DNA of 64,000 nt, taken from NCBI GenBank assembly GCA_046732895.1, contig JBKPNZ010000035.1:1-64000 (forward strand). Reading direction: 5' to 3'. Below are positions 24,669 through 34,500 of this stretch, one piece after another; the first letter of the stretch is position 1, and each line of letters starts with the position of its first letter. The notes under the pieces are model-generated. The model did not search any database. It was not told the DNA's origin and saw only the letters and a program-made list of their open reading frames with translations. The DNA comes from JBKPNZ01 sp046732895 (GTDB lineage Bacteria > Actinomycetota > Thermoleophilia > Solirubrobacterales > 70-9). The translations under genes were made by a program, and so were the position numbers.

Positions 24669-26078
24669 GTGCCCCCGGAACCCCGAGAAGGTGATCTGGA
24701 GGCGATCTGGGGGCGTGTTCGCGAGGAGCTCGCGGCCTCGATGCCACCGTCGACCTTCCGCCTCTGGCTCGAGCCGCTGCGCGTCGTCTCGGCGCAGGGA
24801 AGCACTCTCTATCTGACCGCACCTGAGTCCGTGCGCGCCTGGGTCGAGCGCCGCTATGCGGCGCGGCTCGTCGCCGCGGTGCGCCACCAGGCGGCGGCGC
24901 TGGGGCTCACGGACGTCGGCTTCGTCGCCCGCGATGCGGAGGAGGTGGCGCCGAGCGAGGGGGGCGCCCGGGTCATCGAGGCGACCCCCATCGACCCTGC
25001 GCACACCTTCGACCGCTTCGTCATCGGGCCCGGCAACCGGCTTGCCCATGCGGCGGGCCTTGCCGTAGCCGAGCTGCCGGGCGAGGCCTACAACCCGCTT
25101 TTCCTCCACGGCCCTCCGGGTCTCGGCAAGACCCACCTGCTGGGAGCGATCGCGCAATACCTGCGCGAGAACCACCCGGAACTAACCGTTCACCACACGA
25201 CAGCGGAGCGCTTCACCTCCGAGTTCGTCGCGGCCCTCCGCCACGAGGGGCCCGAGCGCTTCAAGCGCCGCTATCGCGAGCTCGATGCCCTGCTCATCGA
25301 CGACGTCCAGGTGCTCGAGGGCAAGGCGCGGACCGAGGAGGAGTTCGTCCACACCTTCAATGCCCTGTTCGCCGCGGGCAAGCAGATCGTCCTCTCGAGC
25401 GATCGCCCGCCGGCGGCCCTCTCCAAGCTCGAGGAACGCCTTCGCGACCGCTTCGAGTGGGGTCTGTGCGTGGAGATGGAGCCACCCGACCTGCGTACCC
25501 GGGTCGCTCTCCTGTGGCGCATGGCTTCGCGCAGCGCGGCGCCGTTCGACGATCCCCTGGTCCTGCGCGAGATCGCTGCGCGGGCGCCGGCGAATGTGCG
25601 CCTGCTCGAGGGGGCGATGACCCGGGTGGTGGCGCTGGCCTCCGTCCTCTCCGAACCAATCTCCTCGCCGCTGGTCGGAAGAGCCCTGAAGAGCCCATCC
25701 GAGTCGGAGCCCGTCGCCGTGCGCCCGGGCGAGACCACCGTCACCGCGATCCAGGAGGCCGTTGCCGGAGTGCTCGACGTTCCCCGCGCCGAGCTCCTTT
25801 CGACCAGCCGCACCCCGCGCGTCGCCCGAGCGCGTCAGCTCGCCATGTACCTCAGCCGCGAGATGACCACCCTCTCCCTCGCCCAGATCGCGCGCGAGTT
25901 CGACCGCGATCACAGCACCGTTCTCCACGCGATCCGTACCGTCTCCAAACGCCTCGAGCCGGGCTCGGAGACATCCACAGCCATCAACCGGGTACGGGCC
26001 AGCCTCGGGACAACCGGCTCGCTCGAGCTTGGTCCTGACGCTTCCCTCCACCCCGACGCTGACCGTCCACAAACCTGA
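24669..26078 (+). CDS. dnaA: Chromosomal replication initiator DnaA
   Basis: The protein has 469 residues from GTG 24669; homology starts at EAIWGRVREELAASMPPSTF (domain I). Domain II is short. The AAA+ domain has Walker A GPPGLGKTH from residue 148, Walker B DALLIDDVQVLEG and sensor segments. Domain IV carries the DnaA-box-binding signature FDRDHSTVLHAIRTV. An upstream in-frame GTG/ATG to 24618 adds only non-conserved residues. DnaA opens oriC, which here probably lies just downstream of the gene. Confidence 0.97.
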   Translation: MPPEPREGDLEAIWGRVREELAASMPPSTFRLWLEPLRVVSAQGSTLYLTAPESVRAWVERRYAARLVAAVRHQAAALGLTDVGFVARDAEEVAPSEGGARVIEATPIDPAHTFDRFVIGPGNRLAHAAGLAVAELPGEAYNPLFLHGPPGLGKTHLLGAIAQYLRENHPELTVHHTTAERFTSEFVAALRHEGPERFKRRYRELDALLIDDVQVLEGKARTEEEFVHTFNALFAAGKQIVLSSDRPPAALSKLEERLRDRFEWGLCVEMEPPDLRTRVALLWRMASRSAAPFDDPLVLREIAARAPANVRLLEGAMTRVVALASVLSEPISSPLVGRALKSPSESEPVAVRPGETTVTAIQEAVAGVLDVPRAELLSTSRTPRVARARQLAMYLSREMTTLSLAQIAREFDRDHSTVLHAIRTVSKRLEPGSETSTAINRVRASLGTTGSLELGPDASLHPDADRPQT

Positions 26079-26170
26079 TCCACGACGTTTCAGGCACGAT
26101 CAAGCCAGACTCATCGCCTATCCACCTCCGTCCACGCTCTAAATACATCTGATTGAAATAGGAAGATCAG
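26047..26170. other. Candidate replication origin (oriC)
   Basis: Five TCCAC cores in the same orientation occur at 26047, 26066, 26079, 26121 and 26131, the last two one helical turn apart. Three 9-mers around them match TT(A/G)TCCACA at 7 of 9 positions. An AT-rich stretch follows at about 26139-26170, a plausible unwinding element. The location between dnaA and dnaN is the classic one. No perfect DnaA box was seen. The sequence also must hold the dnaN leader. Confidence 0.6.
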
Positions 26171-26183
26171 GGGTCCAACGCCG

Positions 26184-27293
26184 ATGAAGCTCACCACCAC
26201 TCGAGACAAGCTCTTCACCGCCCTGCAGCTCGCAGGCCGCGCGGTGTCCACTCGCAGCACCCTGCCCTCCCTGGGCGGAATCCTCTTGATCGCCGGCTCC
26301 GGAAAGCTGACGCTCCGCGCCACCGATATGGAGCTCGGCCTCACTCTCGACGTCGATGGCGTCAATGTGGAGCGGGAAGGGACCGTGCTGCTTCCCGGTC
26401 GCCTGCTGGTCGACGTGGTGCGCAGCCTTCCGGACGGCGACGTGACGCTCGAGCAGCGCACCGAGCAGCGCGATGTGGAGATCACCGCCGGCGGCGCCCG
26501 TTTCCACCTCCGCGTGCTTCCTGCCGAGGACTTTCCCCGCCTGCCGGAGCTCGACGGCGAGGCGGCGAAGCTGCCGGCCACGCCGCTCGCCGAGACGATC
26601 GAGCGCGTGGCCCGCGCCGCATCGCGAGACGAGGTGCGGCCCATCCTGACCGGCGTACTGCTCCAAGCCGAGGGCAACACGCTGACCATGGTCGCCACCG
26701 ACTCCTACCGCCTGAGCGTCAAGCACACGGAGCTCGAGGGCGGCGTCTCGCAGACGCTTGAGGCGAATGTCCCGGCGCGGGCCCTGCGCGAGCTCGCCCG
26801 GATCATCGCCACCGATGGGCCCGAGGAGGTGGAGATCGGGCTGCCGCGCAACCAGGCGATCTTCAAGGCCGGCGGCGTGGTCCTGACCTCGCGCCTGATC
26901 GAGGGCCAGTTCCCGAGCTGGCGCCAGTTGATCCCGGAGTCCTTCGAGCACGAGGTGCGGCTGCCGCGCGGCGAGCTCCTAGAGGTGACGCGAAGGATCG
27001 GCCAGCTCGCCCAGCGCAACGCGCCGCTGCGCCTTGCGCTCTCGGAGGGCGAGCTCACGGTCGCGGCCGAGACACCCGACATCGGCGACGCCTCAGAGGC
27101 GATGCCGGCTCCCTACTCGGCCGAGCCGATGGAGATCGCCTTCAACCCGCAGTTCCTGATCGAGGGAATCGACAGCATCGACGGCGATGAGATCGCCTTG
27201 CAGGTCAGCTCACCGCTACGCCCGGGCTTGTTGCGGCCGGTGGGCGCCGAGGACTTCTCGTACCTGGTGATGCCGATTCGCCTCAACGCATAG
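26184..27293 (+). CDS. dnaN: DNA polymerase III beta subunit (sliding clamp)
   Basis: The protein has 369 residues, the normal clamp length. Three repeated clamp domains are visible, with RSTLPSLGGILLIAGSGKLT in the first, RPILTGVLLQAEGNTLTMVATDSYRLS in the second, and the C-terminal YLVMPIRLNA matching the family's PMR ending. The ring-shaped dimer tethers the replicase to DNA. Confidence 0.97.
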   Translation: MKLTTTRDKLFTALQLAGRAVSTRSTLPSLGGILLIAGSGKLTLRATDMELGLTLDVDGVNVEREGTVLLPGRLLVDVVRSLPDGDVTLEQRTEQRDVEITAGGARFHLRVLPAEDFPRLPELDGEAAKLPATPLAETIERVARAASRDEVRPILTGVLLQAEGNTLTMVATDSYRLSVKHTELEGGVSQTLEANVPARALRELARIIATDGPEEVEIGLPRNQAIFKAGGVVLTSRLIEGQFPSWRQLIPESFEHEVRLPRGELLEVTRRIGQLAQRNAPLRLALSEGELTVAAETPDIGDASEAMPAPYSAEPMEIAFNPQFLIEGIDSIDGDEIALQVSSPLRPGLLRPVGAEDFSYLVMPIRLNA

Positions 27294-27302
27294 GCGGCGC
27301 CG

Positions 27303-28439
27303 ATGGACCGCGTCCGGTGCGTCAGGACGCTGGGATTCCGCAACCTCGCAGACGGCGAGGCGCCCCTCGGCGAGGCGATCACGCTCGCGTGGGGAGCGAA
27401 CGGCAGCGGCAAGACGAATCTGCTCGAGGCGCTCTATGTCGGGTTGGCGGGGCGCTCGCCGCGCACGTCCACCGACCGCGAGGCGATCGCCTTCGGCGAG
27501 CCGCTGGCGCGCGTGGAGGTGGAGATAGAGAGTGGGGGGTCAGCCGGGGACGGCGACGTGCACGAGTTCCTCTGCGCGCTGACGCGTGACGGGGAGCGTC
27601 GCCACACGGTGGACGGCGGAGAGATGACGCCGGACCGCGCCGAGCTTCGCCCGCCGCTCTCGGTCTTCATGCCGGATCGCCTGGTGCTGGTGAAGGGCCC
27701 CCCCGCGGCGCGGCGGGCTCATCTCGATCGCTTCGTGGCCGCTCTGTGGCCGGCGCGGGCCGAGTTGCGGCGGCGCTACGCGCGAGGTCTTGCTCAGCGG
27801 AATGCCCTGATCGGCCGGATCCGCTCGGGCGCGGCGGATGCCGCCTCGCTGGATGCGTGGGATCGTGAGCTCGCCGCCGCCGGGGTGGAGCTGGCCGGAG
27901 CGCGGTCCGCAGCCTGCGAGCAGCTCGCCGGTCCCTTCGCGACCGCGGCGCAGGAGCTCGGCCTCGACCAGGGGGCCGAGCTGCGCTACCGGCCGCGCAG
28001 CGAGGCGGCGGCCGCCGACGAGCTGGCGAACGAGCTCCGCGAGCGCCGCCAGGCTGATGTAGCGCGAGGTTTCACGACACACGGGCCCCACCTCGACGAG
28101 CTCGCGCTCTCGCTCGACGGGCGCCCGCTTCGCCGCTATGCGTCGCAGGGCCAGCAGCGGGTGGCGCTCCTCGCACTCCTCTTCGCCGAGCGCGAGGCGC
28201 TGGTCAGCGAGGGACGGAACCCGCCGCTGATGCTGCTCGACGACGTCATGTCGGAGCTCGATCCCGATCGACGGCAGCTGCTGTGCACGCGCCTCGTGAG
28301 CGGCGGCGGCCAGGCGCTGATCACGGCAACCGAGCCCGGCCACCTGCCCGCCGAGTGCCCGCGGCTCGAGCTCGGGCTGCGCGAGGGGCGGCTGATGGTG
28401 CCGGTGGGGGAGCAGTCGCAGCGCACCGAGGCGGCGTGA
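27303..28439 (+). CDS. recF: DNA replication and repair protein RecF
   Basis: The protein has 378 residues. Walker A is WGANGSGKTNLLEAL near residue 35, the ABC signature region is RRYASQGQQRVALLALLFAE, and Walker B with D-loop is LMLLDDVMSELDPDRR. RecF loads RecA at gapped DNA. It starts 9 bases after dnaN. Its stop overlaps the GTG of the DUF721 gene. Confidence 0.95.
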   Translation: MDRVRCVRTLGFRNLADGEAPLGEAITLAWGANGSGKTNLLEALYVGLAGRSPRTSTDREAIAFGEPLARVEVEIESGGSAGDGDVHEFLCALTRDGERRHTVDGGEMTPDRAELRPPLSVFMPDRLVLVKGPPAARRAHLDRFVAALWPARAELRRRYARGLAQRNALIGRIRSGAADAASLDAWDRELAAAGVELAGARSAACEQLAGPFATAAQELGLDQGAELRYRPRSEAAAADELANELRERRQADVARGFTTHGPHLDELALSLDGRPLRRYASQGQQRVALLALLFAEREALVSEGRNPPLMLLDDVMSELDPDRRQLLCTRLVSGGGQALITATEPGHLPAECPRLELGLREGRLMVPVGEQSQRTEAA

Positions 28440-28759
28440 GGCGGCCGAAGCGGCTCTCGGAGGCTTTGCGGTCGGTCCAGGCCGAAGCCGCTCCCGCGAC
28501 CTTGCTGGCCGCAGTGCAGGGCGTGTGGGCGCAGGTCGCCGGGCCGGCTGTTGCGGCGGAGTCGGCGCCGGTGTCCGAGCGCGATGGGCTCGTGACGGTG
28601 GCGTGCCGCTCGGCGGTCTGGGCGCAGGAGCTCGATTTGATGCAGACGGAGCTGCTCGGCCGGCTGAACGAGGCTCTGCGCGAGCGGGGTGGGGCGGGTG
28701 AGGGCGGCGTTTCGGGGCTGCGGTTCACGGCGGATGCTGCCCGCGGGGATCCCCGCTGA
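28436..28759 (+). CDS. DUF721 (DciA-like) protein
   Basis: The protein has 107 residues from GTG 28436, which overlaps the recF stop (GTGA). The DUF721 pattern is present: VQGVWAQVAGPAVAAESAPV, followed by GLVTVACRSAVWAQELDLMQ and ELLGRLNEAL. Proteins of this family between recF and gyrB in actinobacteria are related to DciA, which helps load the replicative helicase. That role is inferred from family and position. Confidence 0.85.
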   Translation: MRRPKRLSEALRSVQAEAAPATLLAAVQGVWAQVAGPAVAAESAPVSERDGLVTVACRSAVWAQELDLMQTELLGRLNEALRERGGAGEGGVSGLRFTADAARGDPR

Positions 28760-29072
28760 ACCCCCGCGGGGTCCGGCCGCGCGGCGCCCCATCCCGCCGG
28801 CGATTGGTCGAGTTGGCGCCCAGATTGCGTCCGTAACTCGGCCATCGCTCGGCTCAGCCTCCCTTCGCACCATTTTGTACGTGATTTGCAGGACTTTTGT
28901 AACACCGGACGTGCCTCCTGCGACCCCCGTTCTTGCTAGACTTATGTTCACTGCAGGAGCGCCCCGAACCGTCTGGCGCAATGGTCAGAATCGATGCCAG
29001 TCGGTCCGGGGTTTTCCGTGACCGGGACCGGGCTGCGCGACTGCGCGTGCCGCCCTCCAGCGAAAGGACTTA
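28760..29072 (+). promoter_or_regulatory. gyrB leader and promoter region
   Basis: These 313 bases hold no gene. The best promoter candidate is TTGTAC at 28875-28880 and TGTAAC at 28898-28903 with a 17-base spacer. A second AT-richer segment lies at about 28931-28950. A ribosome binding site AAAGGA lies just before the gyrB GTG. The gap separates the dnaA-dnaN-recF group from gyrBA, so gyrase is probably transcribed on its own and may be supercoiling-responsive. Confidence 0.4.
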
Positions 29073-31535
29073 GTGGCAGACAGCACGAGCAAGGCGGGCG
29101 GAAAGCCCGCAAAGGGGAAGACCGCGTCCAAGAAGAAGGCGGGGGGCGAGAACGGATACACCTCGGGTGAGATCACGGTCCTGCGCGGCCTCGACCCGGT
29201 CCGCAAGCGGCCCGGCATGTACATCGGCTCGACGGGCCCCCGCGGCCTGCACCACCTCGTCTACGAGGTGGTCGACAACTCCGTCGACGAGGCGATCGCC
29301 GGCTACTGCGACCACATCACGCTGACGCTGCATCCCGACAACGCGGTCACCGTAGTCGACAACGGCCGCGGCATCCCCGTGGACCAGCATCCGGAGGAGA
29401 AGCGCCCGGCCGCGGAGGTCGTGCTCACCACTCTGCACGCCGGGGGGAAGTTCGGCGACGGGGGCGGCTACAAGGTCTCCGGCGGGCTCCACGGCGTCGG
29501 CGTCTCGGTCGTCAACGCGCTGTCCGAGCGCCTCCACCTCGAGGTGCGCCGCGACGGCTACAAGTGGAACCAGGACTTCGAGCGCGGCGAGCCCAAGGGC
29601 GATCTGAAGCGCGGCGAGAAGGTCAAAGGCACCGGCACGATCATCACTTTCCTTCCCGACCCCGAGGTCTTCGACGAAGTTGAGTTTGACTACTCCACGC
29701 TCGCGGAGCGCATGCGGGAGACCGCATTCCTCACCCGCGGCCTGAAGATCGACCTCGTCGACGAGCGCGCTGCCGGCCAGCGCGACACCTTCCACTACAA
29801 GGGCGGCATCGTCGACTTCGTCAAGCACCTGAACGAGAACAAGGACTCGCTCCACCGCAAGACCGTGTTCTTCGAGAACGAGACCGAGGACGGCCAGGTC
29901 GAGGTCGCGATGCAGTGGAACTCCTCCTACCAGGAGGCGATCTTCACCTTCGCGAACAACATCAACACCCACGAGGGCGGCTCGCACCTCTCGGGCTTCC
30001 GCTCGGCCCTGACCCGCACGCTGAACGCCTATGCGCGCGGCAAGGGACTGCTGAAGGAAAAGGACGAGAACCTGACTGGCGAGGACGTCCGGGAGGGACT
30101 CACCGCCGTCGTCTCGGTGAAGCTCCAGGAGCCCCAGTTCGAGGGTCAGACGAAGACCAAGCTCGGAAACCCGCCGGTCGAGGGGCTCGTCAAGGAGACC
30201 GTCAACCGCAAGCTCGGCGAGTTCCTCGAGGAGAACCCCACCGACGCCCGCCGCATCGTCGGCAAGACGGTCGACGCGGCCCGGGCGCGCCTCGCGGCCC
30301 GCAAGGCGCGCGATCTCACGCGCCGCAAGTCGGCGCTCGAGAACTCGACCCTCCCGGGCAAGCTCGCGGACTGCACCGTGCGCGACCCGTCACTGGCGGA
30401 GATCTTCATCGTCGAGGGTGACTCGGCGGGCGGCTCAGCGAAGCAGGGGCGCGACCGCAACACGCAGGCGGTGCTACCGCTGCGCGGGAAGATCCTGAAC
30501 GTCGAGAAGAGCCGCATCGACAAGGTCCTCAACAACGAGATGATCCAGGCGATGATCACGGCCATCGGGACCGGGATCCGCGAAGAGTTCAACGTCGAGG
30601 ACGCCCGCTACCACAAGATCATCGTGATGACGGATGCCGACGTCGACGGCGCCCACATCCGTACGCTGGTCCTGACGTTCCTCTACCGCGAGATGCCGGA
30701 CCTGATCGACGCGGGCTACGTCTACATCGCCACGCCGCCGCTCTACAAGGTGAAGAACGGGCGGCAGGAGACCTACATCGAGAAGGAATCCGAGCTCGAG
30801 GAGCTGCTGCTCCGCGACAAGCTCGAGGAGTTCTCCCTGCTCGACGCCGCGGGCAAGTCACGCAAGCTCACCGTCGCCCGGTGGCAGCGGTTCACGCGGC
30901 GCCTGAAGGAGTACGAGGGCTGGGCGGATTCCCTGCAGGCCGAGTTCGGCCACGAGCTCGTTCACTTCCTCAGCGAGTCGCAGATCCTCGACGAGGGCGC
31001 GGCCACGTTGGCGGGCGTGAAGAAGCTCCTGGCCGGCAAGGACCCCGAGGAGGAGCCGTTCGAGACCGAGCTTCTCTCCGAGTCCAGCGAGGAGCTGGCC
31101 GTGAAGGCGGTGCATCGTCGCGATGGCCTCGCGCGGACCTACACGCTTTCCGCTGACCTCTTCGCCTCCACGGACTACCGCCACCTGGTCGAGGTCCACG
31201 GCGACCTGTTGAAGCAGGTGGGCAGACCCCCGTTCAACCTCACCCTCGGGGATAAGCAGAAGGTGGCCGAGTCGTTCACCGAGCTGCGGCGCTGTGTCCT
31301 CGACCTTGCGCGCCACGGCGTGACGATGCAGCGGTTCAAGGGTCTCGGCGAGATGAACGCCGAGCAGCTGCGCGAGACGACCATGGACCCGGGCACGCGA
31401 ACCCTGCAGCGGGTGACGATCGACGACGCGGCCCTGGCGGAGCGCATCTTCAACGAGCTGATGGGCGACAAGGTCGAACCGCGGAAGGCGTTCATCGAGC
31501 GCCACGCGAAGGACGTGAGGTTCCTCGATGTCTGA
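29073..31535 (+). CDS. gyrB: DNA gyrase subunit B with long TOPRIM-tail insert
   Basis: The protein has 820 residues from a GTG start. The GHKL ATPase has NSVDEAIAG, DNGRGIPVD and GGLHGVGVSVVNALS. The TOPRIM domain has FIVEGDSAGGSAKQGRDR and VMTDADVDGAHI. Between about residue 570 and 740 there is a segment of some 170 residues before the tail QRFKGLGEMNAEQL. Known actinobacterial and Bacillus GyrB proteins of about 640-700 residues lack such an insert, while E. coli GyrB (804) has one. The protein pairs with GyrA to introduce negative supercoils. Confidence 0.97.
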   Translation: MADSTSKAGGKPAKGKTASKKKAGGENGYTSGEITVLRGLDPVRKRPGMYIGSTGPRGLHHLVYEVVDNSVDEAIAGYCDHITLTLHPDNAVTVVDNGRGIPVDQHPEEKRPAAEVVLTTLHAGGKFGDGGGYKVSGGLHGVGVSVVNALSERLHLEVRRDGYKWNQDFERGEPKGDLKRGEKVKGTGTIITFLPDPEVFDEVEFDYSTLAERMRETAFLTRGLKIDLVDERAAGQRDTFHYKGGIVDFVKHLNENKDSLHRKTVFFENETEDGQVEVAMQWNSSYQEAIFTFANNINTHEGGSHLSGFRSALTRTLNAYARGKGLLKEKDENLTGEDVREGLTAVVSVKLQEPQFEGQTKTKLGNPPVEGLVKETVNRKLGEFLEENPTDARRIVGKTVDAARARLAARKARDLTRRKSALENSTLPGKLADCTVRDPSLAEIFIVEGDSAGGSAKQGRDRNTQAVLPLRGKILNVEKSRIDKVLNNEMIQAMITAIGTGIREEFNVEDARYHKIIVMTDADVDGAHIRTLVLTFLYREMPDLIDAGYVYIATPPLYKVKNGRQETYIEKESELEELLLRDKLEEFSLLDAAGKSRKLTVARWQRFTRRLKEYEGWADSLQAEFGHELVHFLSESQILDEGAATLAGVKKLLAGKDPEEEPFETELLSESSEELAVKAVHRRDGLARTYTLSADLFASTDYRHLVEVHGDLLKQVGRPPFNLTLGDKQKVAESFTELRRCVLDLARHGVTMQRFKGLGEMNAEQLRETTMDPGTRTLQRVTIDDAALAERIFNELMGDKVEPRKAFIERHAKDVRFLDV

Positions 31536-34500
31536 TCTGGCGGCCATGCAGGGCAACATCGAGGAGCGCGAGCTCACCACGGAGATGCGCTCGTCGTATC
31601 TCGATTACGCGATGAGCGTGATCGTGGGCCGGGCGCTGCCCGACGTGCGCGACGGCTTCAAGCCGGTCCATCGGCGTGTGCTCTACGCGATGCACGACCT
31701 GGCCCTGCAGCCGACCCGGCCGTACCGCAAGTGCGCCTTCATCGTCGGCGAGGTCATGGGTAAGTACCACCCGCACGGCGACTCGGCGATCTACGACACG
31801 CTCGTGCGGATGGCGCAGGAGTTCTCCCTGCGCTACCCACTCGTCGACGGTCAGGGCAACTTCGGCTCGATCGACGACGATCCGGCTGCCGCCATGCGGT
31901 ATTGCGTCACTGGCGACACGCGCGTGGCCACGGCTAAGGGAACCCTGCGTATCGACTCGATCGTTCCCGACGCTCAGCCAGAATCGGACAACCACGTCGA
32001 GTTGGAAGTCTTCGATCGGCTGGGACGCCCCGTCCGCGCCTCGAAGCTCTTCCACTCAGGGGAGCATCCAACGCTTCAGCTCCGCACCAAGGCCGGCCAC
32101 GAGCTGACAGGCACCCATAACCATCCGGTCCTTTGCCTGGTCGACATGGCCGGGATGCCGCTTCTTCTCTGGAAGCTCCTCGAGGAGGTCCAACCCGGGG
32201 ACCGTGTCCTGATTTCGCGAATGACAAGGGATGAGCCGGTCGCTCTAACGGACGATGACGCTGCCCTTTCGCTTCTTGCCGGCGCCTTCGTTTCGGAGGG
32301 ATGGATCAGCGAATCCCGCGCTGGGTTCAACAACGTGGATAAGACCTACTTCGATGCAGTCGTTGCCGCATACGACTCGGTTGTCGGTGGCCAGCGATAT
32401 GTCTACGACAGACAGATCGCCTCAGGCAGCCAACTGTGGGAGCTCGACGTCCAGAATCTTCAGGCTCTCAAGCGGTCACCGCTCGCAGATCTAGCGGGAC
32501 GCGCCGCTGAGAAGTCCATTCCGGAGTTCGTCTGGAGGGCTTCTCCGGCGCTCAAGCGACGGTTTCTCCAGTCCCTGTTCACGGGCGATGGATCGTCGTC
32601 CCTTCTCCCTCGGAGCTCCATCCAGGTTTCGTATTCGACTTACAGCGAGCAACTTGCCAAGGACGTCCAGATGCTCCTCCTCGAATTTGGAGTCGTCGGG
32701 CGAACCTGTCGGTACGCCAAGGGCGAGTACAAGGTCGTCATCAGCAATCGGCGTGACGCCCGGCTCTTCGCGGAGAACGTCGGCTTCCTGGGTTTGAAGC
32801 AGGACAAGCTGGTCGCCTCCCTTTCGACCATTCCGACGTCTAGCCGCGCTCTGAGTCGGGACTTCGTTCCGTTCGTCGCCGACTACATCCGCGCGGAGTC
32901 CGGGTCTCGGTGGACTGATCGCGACTGGCTCAGGCGTCACAACGTCGATCGAGTCGAGCGTTGGGAGGGCGGTGGCACGGCGATCATGGAACGGATCGCG
33001 TCGGGCGAATGCCGCGCGGTCGTTGAGCCACTGGTCAGCGGCGACTACTTCTACGCCGAGGTCGAGTCGGTCGTTGACGCCGGAATCCAGCCCGTCTACT
33101 CCTTGCGCGTCGACAGCGAGGACCACTCGTTCCTGACGAACGGTTTCGTCAGTCACAACACGGAGGCCCGCCTCGCCCGCCTGGCCACCGAGATGCTGCG
33201 CGAGATCGAGTCGGACACCGTCGACTTCGGGCCCAACTACGACGAGTCTCAGCAGGAGCCGCTGGTGCTGCCGGCGCGGTTCCCGAACCTGCTCGTCAAC
33301 GGCTCATCCGGCATCGCGGTCGGAATGGCGACGAACATCCCGCCGCACAACCTCGGAGAGGTGATCGGCGCCGTCAAGGCCTACATCGCCAACCCCGACA
33401 TCGACCTGTCCGGCCTGATGGAGCACGTCAAGGGCCCCGACTTCCCTGGCGGCGGGCTGATGAGCGCCGAGGGCATCCGCGACGCGTACGCGTCGGGCCG
33501 CGCCTCGGTGAAGGTCCGCGCTCGGGCTCACGTCGAGCCGCTCAAGGGCGGGCGTGAGGCGATCATCGTCTCCGAGCTCCCGTTCATGGTCAAGAAGGGC
33601 GGCGACGGCGGCCTGATCACGAAGATCGCCGACCTCGTCCGCGAGAAGAAGGTCACCGGCGTGTCCGACCTTCGCGACGAGTCGGACCGCTCGGGCATGC
33701 GCCTGGTGATCGAGACCAAGCGCGGCGGCGATCCGCCCGAGGTCGTTCTCAACCAGCTCTACAAGCACACCCAGATGCAGAACACCTTCGGCGTCAACAT
33801 GGTGGCGCTGGTCGACGGGGTGCCGCGCACGCTCAGCCTCAAGGAGCTGATCCAGCACTACGTCACGCATCAGCGCGAGGTGGTCACCCGGCGCACGCAG
33901 TACGAGCTCCGCCGCGCCGAGGCGCGGGCCCACATCCTCGAGGGGCTCCTCGTCGCGCTCGACAACCTCGACGCGGTGATCGAGCTGATCCGGGCCTCGG
34001 CCGACACCGATGCGGCCCGCGCCGGCCTGATTGAGAAGTTCGAGCTCTCCGAGGAGCAGGCCCAGGCGATCCTCGACATGCGCCTTGCGCGCCTCACGGC
34101 GCTCGAGTCCGACAAGGTCCGTGAGGAGCACGCCGAGCTCATCAAGCGGATCGGCGAGCTGCGGGAGATCCTCGGCGACCCGAGCCGGGTCGACGCGCTG
34201 ATCGTCGAGGAGCTCGACGAGCTCGGTAATCGCTACGGCGACGAGCGCCGGACCGAGATCACCCACTTCGAGGGCGACATGAACATCGAGGACATGATCG
34301 CGGACCAGCAGATGGTCATCTCGATCACCCACTCCGGCTACGCCAAGCGCCTGCCGGTGGCCACCTACCGCCAGCAGCGCCGGGGCGGCGTCGGCGTGAT
34401 GGGCATGGACCTCAAGGAGGACGACTACATCGAGCACCTGCACATCTGCTCGACCCACGACTTCCTGCTCTTCTTCACGAACCGGGGCAAGGTCTACCGC

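Noticed and set aside
28760..29072. The 313-base recF-gyrB gap as an alternative oriC
   Set aside because: No TCCAC/GTGGA cluster was found there, while the dnaA-dnaN junction has five.
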